A stretch of DNA of 64,000 bases, taken from Arthrobacter sp. SX1312 (lineage in GTDB: Bacteria; Actinomycetota; Actinomycetes; Actinomycetales; Micrococcaceae). The notes beneath the pieces were generated by a model that worked only from the letters and a program-made list of their open reading frames with translations, was not told the DNA's origin and ran no database searches. The stretch lies in contig NZ_PJIM01000001.1 in assembly GCF_002929295.1 (NCBI RefSeq), forward strand, positions 1,293,398 through 1,357,397, written 5' to 3'. Below are positions 46,605 to 54,834 of this stretch, one piece after another (position 1 is the first letter of the stretch; the number at the start of each line of letters is the position of its first letter). The translations under genes were made by a program, and so were the position numbers.

Positions 46605-47607
46605 GACCGGGACCCTTCCCACCGCCGTCGTGCAGTCCGCACGGAGACCCGTACGGTCCCTCCCGCCCGCCGCCTGGCTGGTGATCCTCGGCGTGACCGC
46701 TGCCGCGCTCGTCACGGCGTTCCTCCTGGTCGGCCTCGAGGGGAACCCCGCCTACGTGCTCCCCCGACGCCTGAACCGCGTGGGCGCGATGGTGCTCGTC
46801 GCCGTCGCCGTCGGGGTGTCCACGGTCCTGTTCCAGACCGTCACCGGCAACCGCATCCTCACGCCGTCGATCATGGGACTGGACGCGCTCTACATCCTGA
46901 TCCAGACGGTGCTGGCCTTCGTGCTCGGCGCCGGGACACTCCTCACCCTGGGCGCTCCCGTCCGCTTCGCCGTCGAGGTGTCCCTCATGGTCGGCTTCTC
47001 CTGGCTGCTGTACCGGTGGCTGTTCCTGGGCAGCGGGCGCAGCCTCCACCTGCTGCTGCTCGTCGGGATCGTGTTCGGGGTGTTCTTCCGGGGCGCCTCG
47101 TCGCTCCTGCAGCGATTGATGGATCCGAGCGAGTACATCATCCTGCAGGACCTGTTCTTCGCGAGCTTCAACCGGGTCGATCCGCTGCTCCTGCTCATCT
47201 CCGCGGTCGCCGTCGCCGGGCTGTGCATCCCCGCCTGGCGGCTCCGCCACCGGCTGGACGTCCTCGCCCTCGGCCGCGAGACCGCGGTGGGCCTCGGCGT
47301 CGACTACCGGCGCACCGTGACGCTCGTGCTCGTGGTCTGCTCGGTGCTCGTCGCCGTCTCCACCGCCCTCGTGGGCCCGACGACGTTCTTCGGCCTGCTC
47401 GTCTCCGCCCTCGCGTACCAGCTCTGCAACCAGTTCAGGCACGCCGTGGTGCTGCCCATCGCCGTCCTCCTCGGCGTGATCGCGCTCGTCGGCGGGCAGC
47501 TCGTCCTCGAGCAGGTCTTCGCCTTCGACACCGCGCTCAGCATCGTCATCGAGTTCACCGGCGGCATCGTCTTCCTCGTCCTCCTCCTGAAAGGCCGTAT
47601 CCGATGA
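46594..47607 (+). CDS. Iron-siderophore ABC transporter permease (FecD/FatC-like)
   Basis: 337 residues, the second permease. Family block PRRLNRVGAMVLVAVAVGVSTVLFQTVTGNRILTPSIMGLDALY and the coupling segment LGRETAVGLGVDYRRTVTLVLVVCSVLVAVSTALVGPTTFFGLLV. GTG start at 46594 with AGGAGG 6 bases upstream, overlapping the first permease by 11 bp. Its last codons and stop lie in a 17-bp tandem duplication that links it to the ATPase gene. Confidence 0.93.
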   Translation: MRARTGTLPTAVVQSARRPVRSLPPAAWLVILGVTAAALVTAFLLVGLEGNPAYVLPRRLNRVGAMVLVAVAVGVSTVLFQTVTGNRILTPSIMGLDALYILIQTVLAFVLGAGTLLTLGAPVRFAVEVSLMVGFSWLLYRWLFLGSGRSLHLLLLVGIVFGVFFRGASSLLQRLMDPSEYIILQDLFFASFNRVDPLLLLISAVAVAGLCIPAWRLRHRLDVLALGRETAVGLGVDYRRTVTLVLVVCSVLVAVSTALVGPTTFFGLLVSALAYQLCNQFRHAVVLPIAVLLGVIALVGGQLVLEQVFAFDTALSIVIEFTGGIVFLVLLLKGRIR

Positions 47608-47621
47608 AAGGCCGTCTCCGA
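47588..47621 (+). repeat. 17-bp tandem duplication at permease/ATPase junction, with 6-codon ORF
   Basis: TGAAAGGCCGTATCCGA (47588-47604) and TGAAAGGCCGTCTCCGA (47605-47621), 16 of 17 identical. It contains the permease end (LKGRIR), a stop, then ATG AAA GGC CGT CTC CGA TGA (MKGRLR, 47604-47624). Both junctions are ATGA overlaps: permease stop/mini-ORF start, and mini-ORF stop/ATPase start. Confidence 0.85.
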
Positions 47622-48379
47622 TGATTACCATCGACCATGCCACCAAGCGCTACGGCGCCGCCACGGTGGTCGACGGCGTCAGTTGCACCATCCCCCGGGG
47701 CGGCGTCACCTCGATCATCGGTCCGAACGGCGCGGGCAAGTCCACGCTGCTGTCCATGATGAGCAGGCTCCTCCCGCTCGACGCCGGGTCGGTGGTGGTC
47801 GACGGACTGGACGTGAGCACGACGGCAGGCCCCGTCCTGGCGCGGACCCTGGCCATCCTGCGCCAGGAGAACCAACTCACCGTCCGGCTCTCCGTGCGCG
47901 ACCTCGTGGGCTTCGGCCGCTTCCCGCACAACAACGGCCGCCCCACCGTCGTGGACCGCGAGCTCATCGAGCGCGCCCTCGCTTACCTCGACCTGACGGA
48001 GCTGGCCCACCGCTTCGTGGACGAGCTCTCCGGCGGGCAGCGCCAGCGGGCATTCATCGCCATGGTGCTGGCGCAGGACACGGACTGCATCCTGCTCGAC
48101 GAACCGCTCAACAACCTCGACATGAAGCACTCCGTGGACATGATGCGCCTGCTCCGCCGCCTCGCCGGCGACCTCGGGAAGACCGTGGTGCTGGTCATCC
48201 ATGACATCAACTTCGCCTCCTGCTACTCGGACACGATCCTCGCGATGCGCGACGGCGCCCTCCTCCGCCAGGGCCCGCCGGAGGAGATTATGACGCCGGA
48301 GGTGCTGCGCGAGGTGTACGACGTCGAGATCCAGGTGGAGCAGATCCGCGGCAACAGGATCGGGGTGTACTTCGCCTAG
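47621..48379 (+). CDS. Iron-siderophore ABC transporter ATP-binding protein
   Basis: 252 residues. Walker A GPNGAGKST at 34-42, signature LSGGQRQRAFIAMVLAQ near 139, Walker B CILLDEPLNNLD and switch His in VIHDINFAS. It energises the FecCD-type pair. The ATG at 47621 overlaps the stop of a 6-codon ORF created by a tandem repeat; its GAAAGG ribosome site lies in the repeat unit. Confidence 0.95.
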   Translation: MITIDHATKRYGAATVVDGVSCTIPRGGVTSIIGPNGAGKSTLLSMMSRLLPLDAGSVVVDGLDVSTTAGPVLARTLAILRQENQLTVRLSVRDLVGFGRFPHNNGRPTVVDRELIERALAYLDLTELAHRFVDELSGGQRQRAFIAMVLAQDTDCILLDEPLNNLDMKHSVDMMRLLRRLAGDLGKTVVLVIHDINFASCYSDTILAMRDGALLRQGPPEEIMTPEVLREVYDVEIQVEQIRGNRIGVYFA

Positions 48380-48388
48380 GCTGGCAGC

Positions 48389-49603
48389 ATGGCGTCGGAC
48401 AATATCGCGGACATCCTGACCACGGACGGCTGGGAGCTGCTGAACTCGCTCGGGCCCTACACCGAAGCGGACAGCCTGCGCCTCACCGGGCAGCTGCGGA
48501 AGGCCGGCTACTCCCCCGAGGTGGTCGCCGCGGCCCTCACCCAGTCACGGCTCCGGGCGAAGGCGTCCGCCAAGTTCGGCCCCTTCGCCGAACGCATGAT
48601 CTTCACGGCCGCAGGGCTCGAGCAGGCCACGCGCCTGACCGTCGCCGCCCGCCACGCCCAGCGCTTCGTCGACGCCGGCCTCCTGAGGGTCGCCGACCTC
48701 GGATGCGGGCTCGGGGCGGACAGCATGGCCCTGGCCACCCTCGACCGCGAGGTCACCGCCGTCGAGCTCGACGAGACGACCGCCGCGGCCGCGACCATGA
48801 ACCTGCTCCCCTTCCCCAACGCGCGCGTCGTCAACGCGGACGCCTCCGCCGTCGACACCACGGCGTTCGACGGCGTCTGGCTCGACCCGGCGCGCAGGAC
48901 GACGACGACGTCGGGCACGTCCCGCCTCTTCGACCCCGAGGCGTTCTCGCCCCCGCTGTCCTTCGTGCAGGAGCTCGCGGACCGCGGCATGCCGGTGGGC
49001 GTGAAGATGGGCCCGGGCATGCCGCACGCCTCCATCCCGGCGAGCTGCGAGGCGCAGTGGGTCTCCGTGGACGGCGACGTCACGGAGGTGGCCCTCTGGT
49101 TCAACGCGCTCCGCCGCGCGGGCGTCCGGCGGGCCGCCCTCGTCCTCGGGGCGCAGGGCGCCGCGGAGATGGTGACGGAGCGGGACTTCGGCGACGGGCC
49201 CACACCCGCCGTCGGCGAACCTGCCGGCTATCTCTACGAGCCCGACGGCGCCGTCATCCGCGCCGAGCTCGTGGCGGATCTCGCCGCACAGCTCGGCGGG
49301 CACCTGCTGGATCCGATGATCGCCTACATCTGCGCGCCGACGTTCACGGACACCCCCTTCGCCCGCGCATACCGGGTGCTCGAGGTCCGGCCCTACAACG
49401 TCAGGGCGCTGAAGGCGTGGGTCCGCGCCGAAGGGATCGGGGTGCTCGACATCAAGAAGCGCGGCACCTCGGTCACCCCCGAGGAGGTCCGCAAGCAACT
49501 GCTGACCGGATCCGGCAAGGGCCGGAAGAGGGCCACCCTCGTCCTGACGCGCCTCGGGGACGAGCGCGTGGCCATCGTCGTCGAGCCCGTGCCGACCGCC
49601 TGA
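48389..49603 (+). CDS. THUMP-like-domain class I SAM-dependent methyltransferase
   Basis: 404 residues. Rossmann methyltransferase core with motif I VADLGCGLGADSMALATL (about 100-117) and acidic motif II AVELDETTA; the motif IV stretch reads VWLDPARRTT. The C-terminus (IKKRGTSVTPEEVRKQLLTGSGKGRKRATLVLTRLG) is the THUMP-like C-terminal domain. The target, probably an RNA, is unknown. ATG at 48389, 9 bp after the ATPase stop, so co-transcription with the iron operon is likely even though there is no obvious functional link. Confidence 0.9.
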   Translation: MASDNIADILTTDGWELLNSLGPYTEADSLRLTGQLRKAGYSPEVVAAALTQSRLRAKASAKFGPFAERMIFTAAGLEQATRLTVAARHAQRFVDAGLLRVADLGCGLGADSMALATLDREVTAVELDETTAAAATMNLLPFPNARVVNADASAVDTTAFDGVWLDPARRTTTTSGTSRLFDPEAFSPPLSFVQELADRGMPVGVKMGPGMPHASIPASCEAQWVSVDGDVTEVALWFNALRRAGVRRAALVLGAQGAAEMVTERDFGDGPTPAVGEPAGYLYEPDGAVIRAELVADLAAQLGGHLLDPMIAYICAPTFTDTPFARAYRVLEVRPYNVRALKAWVRAEGIGVLDIKKRGTSVTPEEVRKQLLTGSGKGRKRATLVLTRLGDERVAIVVEPVPTA

Positions 49604-49713
49604 GAACGGGCCACACTTGTCGGCCTCCCGCAAGCCGGAATCCGCGACGACGCCGGGGTCCGCCCGTTCCTAGACTCGATCGGGAGCACATCCACTCCAG
49701 CGGAAGGCAGCAC

Positions 49714-50415
49714 ATGGCAGACGGCACCAGCACAGCAGCGGACCCACGGCACGGGGTGCTGTTCGACGTCGACGGCACCCTCGTCGACTCCAACTACCAG
49801 CACACCATGGCCTGGTGGCAGGCCTTCCGGCGGTTCGGCCACGACGTGCCCCTGGCCGAGATCCACCGCGCCATCGGGATGGGCGGTGACAAGCTCGTGG
49901 CGCACCTGCTCGGCGACGACCGCGACACGGACCAGGACGCCGAGCTGGACTCCACGCACAGCGCCCTCTTCTCGAGCTACTGGCCGGGCCTGCGTGCCTT
50001 CGAGGGCGCCGGCGACCTCCTGCGCCGCTGCGCCGACCACGGGTTGACCGTGGTCCTCGCCTCCTCCTCCTCGCAGCAGGAGGTGGGCGTCTCCCGCGGC
50101 ATCATCGACGCCGACGATTCCATCAGTGCGGCCACCAGCTCGTCCGACGCCGAGAACAGCAAGCCGTCCCCGGACATCCTGCAGGCCGCGCTCGAGGCCG
50201 GCGGGCTCGACGCGGCGAACACCGTGTTCGTCGGCGACTCGATCTGGGACGTCAAGGCGGCGGCCGAACTGGGGATCCCGACGGTCGGCCTGGCCTCGGG
50301 CGGCACGAGCGAGGCGGAGCTGCGGGAGGCCGGCGCGGTGGAGGTCTACAAGGACATCCGGGCCCTGCTCGACGCCTTCGAGGACGGACCGCTCCGCCGG
50401 CTCGCGGCCTCCTGA
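49714..50415 (+). CDS. HAD-superfamily phosphatase
   Basis: 233 residues. Haloacid-dehalogenase fold with nucleophile D18 and acid D20 in LFDVDGTLVDSN, a helical cap (residues about 30-100), motif II VLASSSSQQE, motif III lysine in SKPSPDI and motif IV VGDSIWDVKAA. Similar to phosphoglycolate or beta-phosphoglucomutase-type phosphatases; substrate unknown. ATG at 49714 with GGAAGG upstream. Confidence 0.9.
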   Translation: MADGTSTAADPRHGVLFDVDGTLVDSNYQHTMAWWQAFRRFGHDVPLAEIHRAIGMGGDKLVAHLLGDDRDTDQDAELDSTHSALFSSYWPGLRAFEGAGDLLRRCADHGLTVVLASSSSQQEVGVSRGIIDADDSISAATSSSDAENSKPSPDILQAALEAGGLDAANTVFVGDSIWDVKAAAELGIPTVGLASGGTSEAELREAGAVEVYKDIRALLDAFEDGPLRRLAAS

Positions 50416-50448
50416 CGGGCTGCTGAGGACCGCCGAAGGGCCCGCACC

Positions 50449-50742
50449 CTAGTCCTCGCTGGTGAGGAGCCGTCGCCGGGCACTGAGGAGGTCGACCTCC
50501 GGCCTCGCCGCGACGTACCGCTCCACGCGGTCCAGGACGTCCACCACGTGCTGCCGGTCGGCGCCGACCAGGCCGACCCCGACGACGGTGCGGCGGTGCA
50601 GGTCCTGGTGGCCGACCTCCGCGACGGACAGCTCGAACTTCCGGCGGAGGTCCGCGACGAGCGGGCGCACCACCGACCGCTTGCCCTTCAGCGAGTGCAC
50701 GTCGCCGAGCAGGACGTCGAACTCGATGAACCCGATCCACAT
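50449..50742 (-). CDS. DUF503-family protein
   Basis: 97 residues; MWIGFIEFDVLLGDVHSLKGKRSVVRPLVADLRRKFELSVAEVG is the DUF503 (YlxP-like) signature. The fold resembles ribosome-associated proteins; function not known. ATG at 50742. It lies between the HAD gene (convergent) and the LacI gene, 35 bp after the latter. Confidence 0.9.
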   Translation of the reverse strand: MWIGFIEFDVLLGDVHSLKGKRSVVRPLVADLRRKFELSVAEVGHQDLHRRTVVGVGLVGADRQHVVDVLDRVERYVAARPEVDLLSARRRLLTSED

Positions 50743-50777
50743 GAGCGTCCTCCTCGTCGTGCCCCTCCCCTGCGGGG

Positions 50778-51794
50778 TCAGGCCGAATCGCGCCAGACGA
50801 CGGTCGTGTCGAGCACCTGGACGGGGCTCGGCAGGCCCCGGATCTGGGCCAGCACCAGTTCCGCCGCCGTGCTGCCCAGCAGGTCGGCGGGCTGCCGGAC
50901 GGTGGACAGCTGGGGCCTGGTCCTCACGGCCCAGCTGCTGTCGTCGAAGCCGACGATCCCGACGTCGTCGGGCACCTTCCGCCCCGATTCCTGGAGCGCG
51001 GTCATGGCACCCGCAGCGACGGCGTCCGAGGCTGCGAAGACGCCGTCGATCTCCGGGCAGCGGCGCAGCAGCTCCTGCATCCCCTCGAGCCCCGCCGCGT
51101 AGGTGTAGAGCGGGTATTCGACCACCAGGGACGCGTCGAAGCGGTCCCCCATCGCGTCCCGGAAACCCGTGAAGCGGTCGTACCCGGAGTCCCGGTCCAG
51201 GGCGCTCGCGATCATGCCGATCCTCCGGCGCCCGGTCGCCATGAGGCGCCGCGTGATCGCGCCGGCCGCGGCGACGTTGTCGATCGCGACGTACGGCAGG
51301 TCCGGAGTGCCGGGCGGATGGCCGACGAAGGCGGCCGGCACGCCGATGTCGCGCACCGCCGAGGCGATCGGGTCGGAGGCCCGGGCGGAGACGATGACCG
51401 CGCCGTCCACGAGGCCGCCCCTCAGGTAGTCCGCGACCCTGCGGCTGTCCCGGTCGGAGTCGATGATGAGGGAGACGAGCTGGTAGTCCGCCCGCGAGAG
51501 CACGGCGTTCGCCCCGAGGAGGATGGACCCGATGTTGGGGTCCTCGAACAGGAGCGAGTGCGGCTCGTGGATGATCAGGGCGATCGCCCGCGACTCCTGG
51601 GTGACGAGGTTCCTGGCCGCGGAGTTCCGGACGTAGCCCACCCGCGCGATCGCCTCCTCGACGGCGATGCGCGCCTCGTCGGACACGTAGCGTTCGCCGT
51701 TGACGACCCGGGACACGGTCCCCCGGGAGAGCCCTGCCGCGGTCGCGACGTCATTGATGGTCGCCCGGCGAGCACGGGTGCGGATCGGGGGCAT
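50778..51794 (-). CDS. LacI-family transcriptional regulator
   Basis: 338 residues. N-terminal helix-turn-helix TINDVATAAGLSRGTVSRVVNGERYVS and hinge helix, then a type-I periplasmic-binding fold (ALIIHEPHSLLFEDPN, VSLIIDSDRDSRRVADYL, GMIASALDRDSGYDRFTGF, IVGFDDSSWAVRTRPQLSTVRQP). The effector is likely a sugar. ATG at 51794. The sequence 51810-51819 upstream shares GAGCGTTCAC with the operators of the beta-galactosidase operon 5 kb away, suggesting auto- and cross-regulation. Confidence 0.93.
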   Translation of the reverse strand: MPPIRTRARRATINDVATAAGLSRGTVSRVVNGERYVSDEARIAVEEAIARVGYVRNSAARNLVTQESRAIALIIHEPHSLLFEDPNIGSILLGANAVLSRADYQLVSLIIDSDRDSRRVADYLRGGLVDGAVIVSARASDPIASAVRDIGVPAAFVGHPPGTPDLPYVAIDNVAAAGAITRRLMATGRRRIGMIASALDRDSGYDRFTGFRDAMGDRFDASLVVEYPLYTYAAGLEGMQELLRRCPEIDGVFAASDAVAAGAMTALQESGRKVPDDVGIVGFDDSSWAVRTRPQLSTVRQPADLLGSTAAELVLAQIRGLPSPVQVLDTTVVWRDSA

Positions 51795-51972
51795 ACGTGT
51801 ACTGTAGCCGAGCGTTCACGGGCTGTTTCCGCAGGAAGGAGTACCGACCTAGTACTGTGGGGGAAGTTGTCCAGAAGAGGGCGGCTGTTTCTCCGGTTCT
51901 CCCTCTCGTCGCCCGGGCCACCACGCCGGGCACCCTGCAGCGGAGCACCCTCCCCGATCGGGGTGTGCAGCA
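51795..51972. promoter_or_regulatory. Divergent region lacI / unknown gene
   Basis: 178 bp without a gene; it contains the LacI-type site at 51808-51821 just upstream of the regulator start. No promoter chosen for the + gene. Confidence 0.5.
51808..51821 (-). promoter_or_regulatory. Candidate LacI operator upstream of lacI
   Basis: CCGAGCGTTCACGG on the + strand; its core GAGCGTTCAC (51810-51819) is identical to the core of the operator at 57041-57054. One palindrome half (GTGAAC) is intact and the other degenerate. Confidence 0.55.
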
Positions 51973-52362
51973 ATGACCGACCAGGAAGCCCTTCTTCCGG
52001 ACCCTCCCGCGGAAGAATCCCCGCGCCACACACCCATGGCGCACCTCGACCGATTCCTCCGGGCCACCACCACCGTCACCACCGACGGCGCGCTGGTCTC
52101 CCTCGACGAACTCGAGGGCCTCTACATGTACTGGTGCTCCCGGACCGGCCAGGACCCCTCGGCCACGGAGGACCTTGTCGACGCCCTCGAGCAGCAGGGC
52201 GTGGAACCCGTCACCCACGACGGCGTGGACTACGTCGAAGGGCTCGTGCTGACCGGCGTCCTCGTGACCGGCTTCATCGTCGAGTGCAAGTTCACGGGCA
52301 GCTGGGGCGTCCCCTCGGCACACGAACCGGCGACGGCGCTGGACGCCGGGACGGCGTCCTAG
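51973..52362 (+). CDS. Hypothetical protein
   Basis: 129 residues, not recognised. Acidic, Pro-rich start, then HLDRFLRATTTVTTDGALVSLDELEGLYMYWC, a helical segment (ATEDLVDALEQQGVEP), and VDYVEGLVLTGVLVTGFIVECKFTGSWG. No membrane helix or catalytic motif. ATG at 51973. The YbaK gene starts 30 bp downstream, so the two are probably one transcript; a role next to tRNA editing is only positional. Confidence 0.7.
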   Translation: MTDQEALLPDPPAEESPRHTPMAHLDRFLRATTTVTTDGALVSLDELEGLYMYWCSRTGQDPSATEDLVDALEQQGVEPVTHDGVDYVEGLVLTGVLVTGFIVECKFTGSWGVPSAHEPATALDAGTAS

Positions 52363-52392
52363 CACGCACGCGCCACGACAGGCGGGAGTGAT

Positions 52393-52908
52393 GTGGGCAG
52401 GAAGATCACGGGACCACGCGGTACGCCCGCCCTCGCCGCGCTGACGGCCGCGGCCGTCCCCTTCACGACGCATCCGTACACCCACGAGGAGGGCGTCTCC
52501 TCCTACGGGCTCGAGGCCGCCGCAGCGCTCGGCGTCGAGCCGGAGCGGGTCTTCAAGACCCTGATGGCGAGCGTCGACGGGACGCTGGTCGCCGCCGTCG
52601 TCCCCGTCAGCGGTTCACTGGACCTCAAGGCCCTGGCCTCGTCGCTCGGCCGGCGGAAGGCGGCGATGGCCGATCCGGACGCCGCCCGGCGGCGGACGGG
52701 CTATGTTCTCGGCGGGATCTCCCCCATCGGGCAGCGGCAGGCATCCCCCGTCGTCGTCGACCGCTCGGCGCTCGACCACGCGACGGTCTTCGTGTCCGGT
52801 GGCCAGCGGGGCCTGGACATCGAACTGGCCCCCGCGGACCTCGTCGCCGTCACGCACGCCCTGATCGCCCCGATCGCGGGCACGCGACGCCGGTCCGCGG
52901 AGCTGTGA
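52393..52908 (+). CDS. ybaK: YbaK-type Cys-tRNA(Pro) deacylase
   Basis: 171 residues of the YbaK/EbsC editing family, which clears Cys-tRNA(Pro) in trans. The essential lysine is K55 in RVFKTLMASVDG; the family segments VPVSGSLDLKALASSLG and GYVLGGISPIGQRQ are present. GTG start at 52393. Second freestanding tRNA-editing factor in this window after the AlaX-like protein. Confidence 0.92.
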   Translation: MGRKITGPRGTPALAALTAAAVPFTTHPYTHEEGVSSYGLEAAAALGVEPERVFKTLMASVDGTLVAAVVPVSGSLDLKALASSLGRRKAAMADPDAARRRTGYVLGGISPIGQRQASPVVVDRSALDHATVFVSGGQRGLDIELAPADLVAVTHALIAPIAGTRRRSAEL

Positions 52909-53006
52909 CGCCCTGCCGGGGCGAGGAGGGAGCGCCGACCGGTTCCTGTTCCACGGTGCCCTGCGTGCACGGTGGCGAGGACGGGGTGCGGGGGTACGGT
53001 GGATCG

Positions 53007-53429
53007 GTGAGGATCACCGCTGATGACGCCCCTCCCCTGGACCGGGTGCTCACGCTCTACGACGCCGTGGGGTGGACGGCCTACACGCGTGATCCCGACA
53101 AGCTCGCGCGGAGCCTGGCGGGGTCCCACCTGGTCGTCACGGCGTGGGACGGCGACGGCGGACTGATCGGCCTGGCGCGCACCGTCTCCGACGGGGAATC
53201 GATCTGTTACATCCAGGACGTCCTCGTGCACCCGGCGTCCCGGCGACGCGGGGTGGCACGCGCCCTGATGGAGGAGATCCAGGGGCGCTACCGCCACTGC
53301 ATGTTCGTGGCCCTGAGCACCGACGCCGGCGGGACGGAGGACGCGGCGCGCTCGCACCCGTTCTACCGTGCGTTGGGCTTCCAGCCGCACGACGACCTCC
53401 GCCTCGCGGCGTTCGGCTACCGGCCGTGA
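53007..53429 (+). CDS. GNAT-family N-acetyltransferase
   Basis: 140 residues. Acetyl-CoA motif VLVHPASRRRGVARALMEEI (R/QxxGxA) and the final HPFYRALGFQPHDD block. Start at GTG 53007 (VRITADDAPPLDRVLTLYDAVGW, the usual opening of this subfamily). Its stop overlaps the start of the next GNAT gene (GTGA). Substrate unknown. Confidence 0.87.
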   Translation: MRITADDAPPLDRVLTLYDAVGWTAYTRDPDKLARSLAGSHLVVTAWDGDGGLIGLARTVSDGESICYIQDVLVHPASRRRGVARALMEEIQGRYRHCMFVALSTDAGGTEDAARSHPFYRALGFQPHDDLRLAAFGYRP

Positions 53430-54067
53430 GCGGGCCCGTGGGTGCGCTGCTGCCCGACTGGCCGGACGTCGCTCCGGCCGTCGGCGACGTGGTCCTCCGA
53501 CGGGTCGAGGACAGGGACTCGGGCATGGTCCGGGACCTGGCGACCGATCCCTACGTGCCCCTGATCGGCACGCTCCCTCCGCTGGCCGGTGAGCAGGAAG
53601 CCCTCGCCTACATCGCCCGCCAGCGCCAGCGGCACCCGGAAGGTACGGGCTTCTCCTTCGCGATCGCCGACGCCCGCTCCGACGAGGCGCTGGGCGTCAT
53701 CGGCCTGTGGCTGCGCGACTACCCCCTGGGGCGAGGCCAGGCCGGATACGCCGTCGCCCCCGCCGCTCGCGGTCGCGGGACCGCGACGGACGCCCTGCGG
53801 GCGCTGACCTCGTTCGCGTGGACCCTGCCGGGCCTCCACCGCCTGGAACTGCACATCGAGCCGTGGAACGCGGCGTCCGTCGGCGTCGCCCGCCGGGCCG
53901 GCTTCAGCTACGAGGGGATCCTCCGCAGCTACCTGGAGATCGGCGGTGAACGGCGCGACCTCGCCGCCTACGCGGTGATCCGCACCGCGCCGCCGGAGAC
54001 CGTCAGCCCCCCGGCCACCGGGATGCCGACCGTGATCAGGGACGGGCGCCCGACGTCGGAACCCTGA
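53426..54067 (+). CDS. GNAT-family N-acetyltransferase, RimJ-like
   Basis: 213 residues. Typical VVLRRVEDRDSGMVRDLATDP start, GYAVAPAARGRGTATDALRALTSFAW for acetyl-CoA binding and GLHRLELHIEPWNAASVGVARRAGFSYEGILRSYLEIGG. GTG at 53426, overlapping the previous gene by four bases. The last 33 codons (53968-54067) run antisense through the 3' end of phzF; they are beyond the GNAT core and form a Pro/Gly-rich tail. Confidence 0.88.
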   Translation: MSGPVGALLPDWPDVAPAVGDVVLRRVEDRDSGMVRDLATDPYVPLIGTLPPLAGEQEALAYIARQRQRHPEGTGFSFAIADARSDEALGVIGLWLRDYPLGRGQAGYAVAPAARGRGTATDALRALTSFAWTLPGLHRLELHIEPWNAASVGVARRAGFSYEGILRSYLEIGGERRDLAAYAVIRTAPPETVSPPATGMPTVIRDGRPTSEP

Positions 54068-54804
54068 TGCACCGTCAGGGTGGCCGGCGGGCGGACCTCG
54101 CCGCGCGCCCGCAGATAGGCGCCGAGGGATGCCGCCGCGGAACCGGTGGCGGGGTCCTCCCGGACGCCGCCCGGCGGGAAGGGGTTGCGGGCCTCGAAGA
54201 CGTGCGGGCCGATCCGGTGCACGATGGCGACCGTCGCCCCCCAGCCCTGGGCGGCCATGAGCGTCCTGAGTCCGTCGTAGTCGTAGTCGAGTGCGCGCAG
54301 CACGCCCGCGTCGCGGACGGGCACGATCGGGTGGATGTTGCCGGCGAAGGACAGCAGGACGGGCAGGTCGGTCGACAGGTCCTCCTCGGCGAGCCGGAGG
54401 TGGCGCAGCAGGTCGGCGCGGCAGCCGGCGTCGATCCCGTCGGCCCACGGTTCGACCGTCTCGAGGGACGCGACGAGGCGACCGGCCACGCGGTCCGTGG
54501 TGAGCCCGAGCACTCCCACCGGGGTCGAGAGGGCCAGCGTCCCCGGTCCCTCGCGTTCGGCGAGCGCGACGCCCGTGGCGATCGTCGCGTGGCCGCAGAA
54601 GGGGATCTCCGCCTCGGGGGCGAAGTAGCGGACCGTGGCACGGCCTGGCAGGCGGTCGGAGATGAAGGCGCTCTCCGCGTAGCCGAGCTCCGCGGCGATG
54701 GCCTGCATCTCCCCGGACGTCAGGCCGTCGGCGTCGAGCACCACACCGGCGGGGTTCCCGCCGTCGGGCCGGTCGGTGAACGCTGCGTAGCGGAGGATCT
54801 CCAT
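53968..54804 (-). CDS. PhzF-family isomerase
   Basis: 278 residues. PhzF (phenazine-biosynthesis-like) proteins have the diaminopimelate-epimerase fold. Seen: FTDRPDGGNPAGVVLDADGL, GYAESAFI (family catalytic Glu), PFCGHATIATGVAL, and REDPATGSAAASLGAYL. No phenazine genes are near, so this is the widespread uncharacterised housekeeping type. ATG at 54804. Its 3' end overlaps the convergent GNAT gene by 100 bp. Confidence 0.9.
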   Translation of the reverse strand: MEILRYAAFTDRPDGGNPAGVVLDADGLTSGEMQAIAAELGYAESAFISDRLPGRATVRYFAPEAEIPFCGHATIATGVALAEREGPGTLALSTPVGVLGLTTDRVAGRLVASLETVEPWADGIDAGCRADLLRHLRLAEEDLSTDLPVLLSFAGNIHPIVPVRDAGVLRALDYDYDGLRTLMAAQGWGATVAIVHRIGPHVFEARNPFPPGGVREDPATGSAAASLGAYLRARGEVRPPATLTVHQGSDVGRPSLITVGIPVAGGLTVSGGAVRITA

Positions 54805-54834
54805 GCAGCCGATGCTAGCGCGGCTCCGGGCCGG

